The position numbers and the translations under genes were made by a program. Shown one piece after another: positions 5,367 to 12,170 of a DNA stretch of 12,170 nucleotides (positions within the stretch are counted from its first letter, which is position 1; every line of letters begins with the position of its first letter). This DNA is from JBLHLB01 sp047618505 (GTDB lineage Bacteria; Planctomycetota; UBA1135; GCA-002686595): positions 1 through 12,170 of the forward strand of contig JBLHLB010000088.1 in the NCBI GenBank assembly GCA_047618505.1, in the 5' to 3' direction. Below the pieces are notes generated by a model that did no database searches, was not told where the DNA came from, and saw only the letters and a list, made by a program, of their open reading frames with translations.

Positions 5367-8300
5367 AAGCCGCGCGCTGCCAACTCGGCATCTACCTCGG
5401 CACGCAGCTCCTTGGAGTATGCGCGCACGCGCAGCGCCGGGTCAGAGGCGAGCATCTGGTCTACCTCTGCCATCACATCATTGAGCCGCTCCGTTGCCCC
5501 GAGCTCCAGCATCGCGAGCACTAAGTGGTAGTAACCACTGAGCAACGCCTCCTGACCAAGCAGAGACTTGACGCCATTGCTCAGGCGCGCCTTTTCAGTA
5601 ACGCTAGAGAGGGTTTCTAGGGCCTGACCTGCGCGATCTGCTCGAAATTGCACGAGGCCAAGAACCAGCTCGATGCGCGGATCATCCGGTAGCTGCTGGG
5701 CCGCCGACTCAGCCTTGAAGAGTGCCTTGGTCAATTCCTCTGCGCTGGATGCACGCTCCCGTGCAACCGCCCGCGCGCGACCGGCCAGGTAGCCGGGGAC
5801 GTCGACTTCAGAATCAAGGATCGAGCGGCTGGTCTCCTGCTCCGCTTGGCTCAGGTCATCGGATTTCCCGATGGCGGCCCGAACCTCTGATGGATAGGCG
5901 AGCTCTGCAAGCTGCGCGAACACACCGGGACGCAACCGTTCTCGCCGCATGCGTTCGCGCGCGCGCTCGCCACGCCGTGATGCGACGGCCTCATGATCGT
6001 CAAGGGCCGCCTCCAGCACCAAGACCCGCCCGCTCATCAAGACCACCAGCAGTCGACTGTCATCCGGTGAGAGGGTGATGTGGCGCGCATCCTCGGGTAA
6101 ATCCAGGCGCAGAAGAACATCTCCCATTTCTCCGTCGCGCACCTGAATTGTGCTATCCAGGCTCGATGTGATCAGGCGGGATCCATCCGACGAAAGGACC
6201 AAGCCAAGGATGTCCGCCTTGTTCTCTGCCTTTAGCTCGCGCACAAGCTCGCCGGTCTCCAGGGACCATTTCCTAAGCGCCCCGTTGGAGTAACCTGCCC
6301 AAAGGAAGCGATTGTCGCGTGAGAAGCACAGAGCCCGCGCTGTTCCACCCGAGCGCTTGAAATTGGCGACCGTCACGAGGGTCTCCGAATCCCGCACGAT
6401 GATAGCACGCGAGGCCGTAGCGACGAGACTGCCGTCCAAGGAGAGCTCGCTGACAAGGTTGGCGTAGTGATGCCCTTCATGACTCGAAAGCAGCTGTCCA
6501 CTTTCTACGTCCCAGAGCAGCAACTGATCTCCACCGCTTGTGCTGAAGAGACGCGTTCCGTCCCCTGAAAAGCTCAGGTTCTTAACCCAGCGCTCGTGTC
6601 CGCGCAAGACGCGCACGAGACTCGCGCTCTCCGTGCTCCAAAGGCGAATCGTGTTGTCCTGGGAACCGCTGGCCACAAGGGATCCGTCGGGTGAGAAGGC
6701 CACGCAGCCAACGGGTGATTGATGGCCGCGCAGGCGAGCCTTCGGGAAGCCGCGCTCGAAGTCCCAAAGCACCACATCACCTTCCACGCCCCCGGTAGCC
6801 GCATAATGACCTTCGAGATCGATGGATCCGCTGGTCGCTCCATGACTGGCTTCACCATCCCAGCCAAGGGCGAGGGTTCCGCCGCCCAGGGCACTTCGCT
6901 GCGCCAGGGGATCCAGGCCCGGACCCAACTCCGTGGTGCTCAGGGGACCTTCTAGATCCCAAACAAGCAGGTAACCATCAATGCCGACCGCTACGACGCT
7001 TATCCCCTCCGGACCGAAGAAGACGTCGTTCAGGCCACCCATCGCGCCCCGGAAGCTGCGGGTGGTGAACTGCTCCACTGAGAGCAGGCTGGTCAACAAT
7101 CCCCCAAGAGAGGGAAGTTCGCCTCCCACGGGCTCCATAAGGAAACAGCGCCCGCCTTGGCCCTTTCCCTCCGGCGAGGAAACGGCGGCGATGGCACCGG
7201 TGCCTGTCTGCACAGCGAGGGCCTGGAGCGGCTCGCGTAGTCGAGCGACCACCGCCTCCAGCTTCCCGTCCTTGGCACTCCAGCGCAGGATGGCTCCGTC
7301 GACTCCACAGGTAAGGAAGGCTTCGCGACCGGCGTCATAGACCACAGCTGTTGCCGCACCAACATGTTCCGTTTCTTTAACGATGTAGCGGCCCGTCGAT
7401 AGATTCCAAAGGGCAAACTCTCCGCTCTCGGAAACGCTCGCCAGGCGACCACCGGAGGGATCCCAGGCCAAGCCGCTCACCCCCTTGCGGTGGTTAGCAC
7501 CGAAATCCAGCGGGACCTTATCAGGATCACGCCGCATGTCGAAGATCACGATGGAACCTTCGTAGCCTCCGACCGCCAGGAGTCGGCCGTTCGGTGACCA
7601 CGCCATCGAGGTGAGATTACGGTCGCCCACCGCGGTCAGGAGTCGCCTGCCCTCGCCTGAATTCCCCCTCTGACGACTCGTTAGAGTTTGGAGCCAAGGC
7701 TCGATCGAGCGGGTGCTCTTCTCGTCGGTGTTGAAGTCATAGAAATGAACATCAACACCCGATGTAAAGTAGGCCGACAAAGTTCCACCCGGCTGTAGAG
7801 CGACTCGGGCCGGTGTATCCCAGGCGTCTACGGAAAACTGCGTGCTCATGTTGAGCGGCCCGACCGTGGCCGGCTTGTCCAGGGCATCCTCCATGGTGTC
7901 CAGATCGATGACTTGGGCCAAACCTGTGCGGGCAAAGACCAGGGCCCGATTGGTCCCCGGGACCAAGATTGCGCGATCAAGCGATGCCGGGAAAACCTTC
8001 CGACTTCGCAAGGGCGGATTGCACTCCAATTCCATGTGTCCCCAGCCCCAACCACGCATTTCTTCCTCGCAAGCGGCCAAGCTAGCGCGGGCCCTCTCCA
8101 CGTTCCCGAGGCGCATCGAGTAATCCGCCGCCAGGAGATTGGCCCCGTAGCTTGAGCGCCTCGCATGCCCGGCGCTGTCGCGGGCTTCATCAGCGCTCGC
8201 ACGGGCACTGCTAAGGGCTGTTTCTGTTTGCTCCTGACTCTCGGTTGCATTGATCAAGTTGCGCTGCGCTTCGTCGCGCGCGGCGCTAGTTTTTGCTTCC

Positions 8301-9706
8301 TGGGTAGCTAAGACCTCAAGCTGTCGCAGGGTCTGTTCGTTTTGATTCGACGCTTGAATATTGAGGAAGATTCCCGACCCAAGCGCCACTAGGAGTAGCG
8401 CGCAGAGGGCGGCTGCCGCTCCCTTGTTACGTCGCACCCACTTCCTAATTTCAAGGATCGCGCCGCCGCCGTAGGCCTTGACCACTCGGTCTTCTAAGTA
8501 CGCTTGGATGTCCGCCGCAACGGCCAACATCGACGGGTAACGATCCTCTTGATCCCGGGCCATGGCGTGTTCGCAGATTGCCACCAGCTCCGCCGGCTGA
8601 TCCTTCGCGAGCTTCGCTACGGGTTCAGGTTCCGCATCAAGCACCCGCGAAAGCAGTACGTGTGCCGACACGCGCTCAGCCTCCTTCAGGTAGGGAACGC
8701 GCCCGGTCAGAAGCTCGTAGAGAATCGAACCGAGAGCATAGATATCCGCCCGCGGACCGAGATTCGCAAGATCACCCTGCGCCTGCTCCAAAGGCATATA
8801 GGAAGGCGTACCGACCACATCACCATCGAGGGTAACCAGGGGTGAGTCTGGGTCATCCTTCTCTGAATCGCGTCGGTCTGTGCGCACGATAGAGAGGGAA
8901 GACGCATCCTGGGGCTTGCTCTCCATCGCGGCCTCTTTGCCTGCTACGCGCGCCAGGCCCCAGTCCATCACATAGGTTTCCCCGAAACGCCCGACCATGA
9001 TGTTGGCCGGCTTCAGGTCCCGGTGAATGACGCTCTTGGAGTGGGCGAAGGCCATGGCCTCACAGACTTTCAGAATCACACCCAGGGCGCGCGTTTGCGT
9101 CCAGCCCTCCTTGCCCTCGCGCGCTAACTTCAGGATCTCCTTTAGCTCCCGACCGCGCACCAACCGCATGGTGAAGTAGCAACGCCCATCGGGGTCGATG
9201 CCCAGGTCGTGCACAGGGACAATGCCGGGGTGATCGAGCTGGCCCGTAATCTGGGCTTCCTCCAGGAAACGCACGAGTCGTTCCTGGTCGGCACTGCCGG
9301 TGCGGGTGGAAGCGTCGGTGTTCGCCAAGCCATGCATGACCTTCATCGCCAAATTGCGACGCAGGTCGTCGTCCCACACTCTCAGGATCGTCCCCATTCC
9401 GCCGCGCGCCAGCTCCCTCGAAACGCGATAGCGGGAGGAAAGCTTGACTGAGTCCGCGAGCTTGTCGATCAAGCGCCGACCAGAACTCGAACCGCCGCTG
9501 CCCTTGGGATCGCCCGGGTCGGCACCAGCCTCGCCGTCACCTCGCAGAAGCTCGCTCTCGTCCTGCAGCTGGATCCCCGGGTCGATATCGCGACCGACTC
9601 GATTCTGTAGTCGCTGGATAAAGGACTGCTGCCCACCCTCCGGTATCCGGCCACCCGGATCCCCCTGGGGCTGCTCGTCTTCCTGTTCTTTGTCCTGATC
9701 GCTCAT
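5363..9706 (-). CDS. Transmembrane Ser/Thr protein kinase with WD40 repeats
   Basis: The 1447-residue protein has a low-complexity acidic/Gly/Gln tail (1-85), a Hanks-type kinase domain (about 93-405), one transmembrane segment (about 430-450), a coiled coil (about 453-515), WD40-like repeats (about 570-1235) and a helical TPR-like C-terminus (about 1240-1447). Kinase motifs: glycine loop ARGGMGT (100-106), Lys122 in AMKV, Glu150 in the C-helix, HRDLKPAN (228-235), DWG in place of DFG (248-250), GTPSYM and Glu307 of the APE-equivalent, which reads PLE. All catalytic residues are present, so it should be active. RKWVRRNKG before the membrane segment predicts kinase inside, WD40 part outside. 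About 14 blades can be counted, enough for two seven-bladed propellers; the clearest are at about 993-1075. The C-terminal repeats may sense a ligand or bind partners. This architecture is typical of planctomycetes. The ATG at 9706 has only a weak upstream GGGGAA. Confidence 0.92.
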   Translation of the reverse strand: MSDQDKEQEDEQPQGDPGGRIPEGGQQSFIQRLQNRVGRDIDPGIQLQDESELLRGDGEAGADPGDPKGSGGSSSGRRLIDKLADSVKLSSRYRVSRELARGGMGTILRVWDDDLRRNLAMKVMHGLANTDASTRTGSADQERLVRFLEEAQITGQLDHPGIVPVHDLGIDPDGRCYFTMRLVRGRELKEILKLAREGKEGWTQTRALGVILKVCEAMAFAHSKSVIHRDLKPANIMVGRFGETYVMDWGLARVAGKEAAMESKPQDASSLSIVRTDRRDSEKDDPDSPLVTLDGDVVGTPSYMPLEQAQGDLANLGPRADIYALGSILYELLTGRVPYLKEAERVSAHVLLSRVLDAEPEPVAKLAKDQPAELVAICEHAMARDQEDRYPSMLAVAADIQAYLEDRVVKAYGGGAILEIRKWVRRNKGAAAALCALLLVALGSGIFLNIQASNQNEQTLRQLEVLATQEAKTSAARDEAQRNLINATESQEQTETALSSARASADEARDSAGHARRSSYGANLLAADYSMRLGNVERARASLAACEEEMRGWGWGHMELECNPPLRSRKVFPASLDRAILVPGTNRALVFARTGLAQVIDLDTMEDALDKPATVGPLNMSTQFSVDAWDTPARVALQPGGTLSAYFTSGVDVHFYDFNTDEKSTRSIEPWLQTLTSRQRGNSGEGRRLLTAVGDRNLTSMAWSPNGRLLAVGGYEGSIVIFDMRRDPDKVPLDFGANHRKGVSGLAWDPSGGRLASVSESGEFALWNLSTGRYIVKETEHVGAATAVVYDAGREAFLTCGVDGAILRWSAKDGKLEAVVARLREPLQALAVQTGTGAIAAVSSPEGKGQGGRCFLMEPVGGELPSLGGLLTSLLSVEQFTTRSFRGAMGGLNDVFFGPEGISVVAVGIDGYLLVWDLEGPLSTTELGPGLDPLAQRSALGGGTLALGWDGEASHGATSGSIDLEGHYAATGGVEGDVVLWDFERGFPKARLRGHQSPVGCVAFSPDGSLVASGSQDNTIRLWSTESASLVRVLRGHERWVKNLSFSGDGTRLFSTSGGDQLLLWDVESGQLLSSHEGHHYANLVSELSLDGSLVATASRAIIVRDSETLVTVANFKRSGGTARALCFSRDNRFLWAGYSNGALRKWSLETGELVRELKAENKADILGLVLSSDGSRLITSSLDSTIQVRDGEMGDVLLRLDLPEDARHITLSPDDSRLLVVLMSGRVLVLEAALDDHEAVASRRGERARERMRRERLRPGVFAQLAELAYPSEVRAAIGKSDDLSQAEQETSRSILDSEVDVPGYLAGRARAVARERASSAEELTKALFKAESAAQQLPDDPRIELVLGLVQFRADRAGQALETLSSVTEKARLSNGVKSLLGQEALLSGYYHLVLAMLELGATERLNDVMAEVDQMLASDPALRVRAYSKELRAEVDAELAARGF

Positions 9707-9782
9707 ACCGGTTCCCCGTGAACTTCTCTCCTACAACGGAGGCCTGGCGTCTATTCAGGCGAGTGTTCAAGAAGGGGACCGA

Positions 9783-9788
9783 ATTATA
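9783..9788 (-). promoter_or_regulatory. Exact TATAAT -10 box upstream of the kinase gene
   Basis: On the minus strand the sequence reads TATAATTC, a perfect sigma-70 -10 hexamer about 77 bases before the kinase ATG, which would give a leader of roughly 70 bases. No TTGACA-like -35 is found at 16-19 bases; the expected -35 position is occupied by half of the GGGGAG/CTCCCC inverted repeat, so activator dependence or chance are both possible. Confidence 0.35.
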
Positions 9789-9791
9789 GAC

Positions 9792-9810
9792 GGGGAGTGC
9801 CGATCTCCCC
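9792..9810. promoter_or_regulatory. Inverted repeat GGGGAG-N7-CTCCCC, operator-like
   Basis: GGGGAG (9792-9797) and CTCCCC (9805-9810) are exact inverted copies around a 7-base spacer, directly upstream of the kinase -10 box and between the two divergent genes. The 13-base centre-to-centre distance of the half sites would suit a dimeric regulator. It could also be an RNA hairpin of a plus-strand transcript. Confidence 0.35.
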
Positions 9811-9863
9811 CACCTCCGCGGCCCGGAAACGAACTCTCCAGGCGGGGCACCCCCGGGCTCCCT

Positions 9864-9869
9864 GGGGAG
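9864..9869 (+). promoter_or_regulatory. Possible ribosome-binding site GGGGAG for the beta-helix gene
   Basis: GGGGAG ends 12 bases before the ATG at 9882, longer than the usual spacing. It also lies within a CTCC-CTGG-GGAG inverted repeat (9858-9869) that could partly hide it. This is the only purine-rich stretch at a start codon in the window that comes close to a Shine-Dalgarno sequence. Confidence 0.35.
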
Positions 9870-9881
9870 TAGAATGCAGGC

Positions 9882-12167
9882 ATGAACCGCTCCGCATCAC
9901 ACCTCTCTCTCCTCAGTTTCATTTTCTGCCTCGCCATTGGAAGCGGTGTCAGCTGGGGCTTGGCACCCGCAGCGATCCAAGTCCAGGACACACCGACGGC
10001 CGTGGAATCCAGCGTGAGGATCCCCACCGACCTCGAAGAGGTGCTGGTGGATCGCGACGATTTTGTCCTGGAGCGGTCAGCGCGGGTCAGCTTTGCCCCT
10101 GATGTCCTTGGGGATGCCGCAGGAAACGGAGTCCTGATCATCCGGGGAGAAGACCTGATCATCGACTTGAGCGATGCCCACCTCAGAGGAGCTGCAGAGG
10201 ACGCTCTGCCCGACACCTTCCGTGGCACCGGAATCCGAATCGAAGGGGCGCGCATCAGCATCCATGGGGCGCGGGTCTCGGGCTTCAAGGTCGGGATCGA
10301 TGCACGCGGCGTTGACGGGCTTGTGATCGAGGACTCGGACGTCTCTGGCAACTTCCGCCAGCACCTGGGTTCCACGGCGCAGCGCGAAGACTCCGGCGAT
10401 TGGCTCTGGCCCCACGACAACGATGCCAGCGAGTGGATCGAGCGCTACGGAGCAGGCATTCACATCAAGGATGCCACGGGGGTCAGCGTCCGCCGTTGTA
10501 GGGCCCGCAAAGGACAGAACGGACTGGTCCTCGATCGAGTGGTCGACTCCACAGTATTTGACAACGACTTCTCCTTCCTCTCGGGCTGGGGCGTTGCCAT
10601 GTGGCGCTCGAGCCGCAACGTCCTCTGCCGCAACTCCCTCGATTTCTGCGTGCGCGGCTACAGCCACGGAGTCTACAACCGCGGCCAGGACTCAGCGGGC
10701 CTGCTGATGTTCGAGCAGTGCTCCGACAACATCGTGGCGCTCAATTCCATAACCCACGGTGGCGACGGGATCTTTGGGTTCGCGGGCAAGGAAGCCCTGG
10801 GGCAGAACCCCGCGCCGGATGGTTTCGATTCGAATCGCAAGGGCAACAATCGCAACCTGTTCCTAAGAAACGACCTGTCCTATGCAGCGGCCCACGGCTA
10901 CGAGATGACCTTTAGCTTTATGAACACCGTCTTCGGTTGCCGCTTTATCGACAACGCGATCTGTGGTGTTTGGGCCGGCTACTCCCAGGACTCTGCTTTC
11001 TCGCGCAACCTCTTTCGCGGCAATGGGGCGGGTGCCTACGGGTCCGAGCGCGGCGGCATCAACATTGAGCACGGCAAGGGCAACCTGATTCAATTCAATC
11101 GCTTTATTGACGACGCCTGCGGCGTTCGACTCTGGTGGGATGACGATTCCTCGATGGCGAATTTGCCCTGGATCGTGGCCAACGGTTCGGACTGCGGATC
11201 CTCCGCGCTCTTCGGCAACAACTTCATCCGCAGCACCGTTGGACTGGAGATCGATGGCTGTCCGGAAATCGCCGTTCAGGGCAACACGTATCAGGACTGC
11301 GAAGCGGATATGAAGGTGAGCGATGATGAGGCTCCCCGGACTGAATTGGCCATCGTGAAGGCGCCCACTCCCCCGCCCTTCCCCAGTTATGGCGGACGCC
11401 AGGCCCTCGGCGGCCGGGCGGAGTTCCCCGACCGCCGCTTTATCATCATGACGGAATGGGGCCCCTACGATTGGGAGTCTCCTCTTCTCGTCCGCGGAAA
11501 GGACAGGGACGGCGCACAGGTTTGGCGCCTGCTAGGCACCGATGGATCCAGCGCGACCTTCGACCTGACTTCAGAGGGTGCCGTCCAGGTCGAGGGCAGC
11601 CTCGTTCAGGGCGAAGACGGCCCCGAGATTCACGTGCGCACGAGCGGTAGTGGCGTGCTGGCCTACAGCTTGAGCGTGCCCGTCGGCGAGGAAGAATTGA
11701 CTGCCTCAGAGCTCAGCTTTCGCACGAACTGGGCGGTGCGGGTCTTCGAATCCCCGGACGGGCTGTTCAAGGACATCAATGCCTGGCGCGCGGCCGCCGA
11801 GGATGGAGTGTCCTTCCAGGTTGAAGCCCTAGACTTCCCCATGGGAGGTGGTGCACTCAGCGCCCAGCCCGCCCTCGCTGACATCGCCGGTCTGAGTGCG
11901 ATGCCGGCTGACTATGTTGGCCTTGTCGCGGAATCCACGTTTGTCTTACCGGCCGGCAACTACGTCCTGAAGACGCGCTCGGACGACGGCATCCGTGTCA
12001 TCGTTGACGGCCAAGTAAAGATCGAGGACTGGACCCACCACGGCGCGACACCCCACGATGTGGAACTCGATTTCGAGGCGGAAGGTGAGCACACTGTGCG
12101 CGTGGAATGGTTCGAGCTGAACGGCGGCGCAGAGCTGATCGTGGGCCTCGAAGCGCGCGGCGAGTAG
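9882..12167 (+). CDS. Secreted right-handed beta-helix protein with C-terminal PA14-like domain
   Basis: The 761-residue protein has a signal peptide (about 1-30, hydrophobic LLSFIFCLAIG, likely cut near GLA or PAA). Residues about 80-475 are a right-handed parallel beta-helix of NosD/pectate-lyase type: repeated short strands with N-x-F/I/L turns such as NGLVLDRVVDSTVFDNDF and NLIQFNRFIDD, including THGGDGIFGF (291-300). A linker rich in proline (about 493-503) leads to a planctomycete-type segment with EWGPYDWESPLL (525-536) and a beta-rich region. Residues about 640-757 resemble PA14: GNYVLKTRSDDGIRVIVDG, IEDW, EGEHTVRVEWFELNGGAELIVGL. PA14 domains usually bind carbohydrate, so binding or processing of an extracellular polysaccharide is a fair inference, but no catalytic set could be identified. 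Ten cysteines lie only in the helix part. It is divergent from the kinase; the stop lies three bases before the window end. Confidence 0.88.
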   Translation: MNRSASHLSLLSFIFCLAIGSGVSWGLAPAAIQVQDTPTAVESSVRIPTDLEEVLVDRDDFVLERSARVSFAPDVLGDAAGNGVLIIRGEDLIIDLSDAHLRGAAEDALPDTFRGTGIRIEGARISIHGARVSGFKVGIDARGVDGLVIEDSDVSGNFRQHLGSTAQREDSGDWLWPHDNDASEWIERYGAGIHIKDATGVSVRRCRARKGQNGLVLDRVVDSTVFDNDFSFLSGWGVAMWRSSRNVLCRNSLDFCVRGYSHGVYNRGQDSAGLLMFEQCSDNIVALNSITHGGDGIFGFAGKEALGQNPAPDGFDSNRKGNNRNLFLRNDLSYAAAHGYEMTFSFMNTVFGCRFIDNAICGVWAGYSQDSAFSRNLFRGNGAGAYGSERGGINIEHGKGNLIQFNRFIDDACGVRLWWDDDSSMANLPWIVANGSDCGSSALFGNNFIRSTVGLEIDGCPEIAVQGNTYQDCEADMKVSDDEAPRTELAIVKAPTPPPFPSYGGRQALGGRAEFPDRRFIIMTEWGPYDWESPLLVRGKDRDGAQVWRLLGTDGSSATFDLTSEGAVQVEGSLVQGEDGPEIHVRTSGSGVLAYSLSVPVGEEELTASELSFRTNWAVRVFESPDGLFKDINAWRAAAEDGVSFQVEALDFPMGGGALSAQPALADIAGLSAMPADYVGLVAESTFVLPAGNYVLKTRSDDGIRVIVDGQVKIEDWTHHGATPHDVELDFEAEGEHTVRVEWFELNGGAELIVGLEARGE

Positions 12168-12170
12168 CTC

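Noticed and set aside
8504..8845. Plus-strand open frames antisense to the kinase domain
   Set aside because: They mirror conserved kinase sequence on the other strand and code for His/Arg-rich shadow sequence without recognisable features.
1..12170. CRISPR arrays, insertion sequences, tRNA or rRNA genes, att sites, known defence systems
   Set aside because: No repeat-spacer pattern, transposase, integrase, TTCGA-type T-arm or rRNA sequence was seen, and all large frames are accounted for by other genes.

Overview
The window looks like chromosomal DNA of a GC-rich, Gram-negative-type bacterium, most likely a planctomycete (Planctomycetota). The main evidence is the very large serine/threonine kinase with a transmembrane segment and a WD40 C-terminus, whose catalytic motifs (DWG for DFG, long acidic activation segment, GTPSYM..EQA) are typical of that phylum. 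A secreted beta-helix/PA14 protein, several exported lipoproteins and the near absence of Shine-Dalgarno sequences fit the same assignment. This is an inference; no rRNA or other phylogenetic marker is present.

Layout: bases 1-375 contain no convincing gene but have several complementary segments that could fold into a structured RNA or leader. Bases 376-3444 hold five tightly packed plus-strand genes with gaps of 32, 7, 2 and 4 bases: an FKBP-type prolyl-isomerase lipoprotein, a minimal Smr-domain protein, a small lipoprotein resembling DUF6624 proteins, an ArsR-type HTH fused to a SAM methyltransferase, and a stand-alone SAM methyltransferase. Facing them on the minus strand (3505-4020) is a small exported protein with a His/Asp/Glu-rich, Cys-Cys-containing tail. 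Divergent from that is a patatin-like phospholipase (4155-5366), whose stop codon interleaves with the stop of the 1447-residue receptor-like kinase on the minus strand (5363-9706). Divergent from the kinase, across a 175-base spacer with an exact TATAAT box and an inverted repeat, is the beta-helix/PA14 secreted protein (9882-12167).

How they may work together: the five-gene block combines envelope proteins (prolyl isomerase, lipoprotein), a nucleic-acid-associated Smr protein and two methyltransferases, one of which can probably bind DNA and sense SAM or SAH. That suggests a cotranscribed housekeeping or methyl-metabolism unit, but the sequence does not prove a shared pathway. The kinase, by topology, places its kinase domain in the cytoplasm and about 14 WD40-like blades outside the membrane, as a candidate surface sensor. 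I find no mobile elements, CRISPR arrays, tRNA, rRNA or recognisable defence system. No clearly new multi-gene system is demonstrable from the sequence alone; the most promising leads are the regulator/methyltransferase pair, the two-propeller receptor kinase and the possible RNA structure at the left end.
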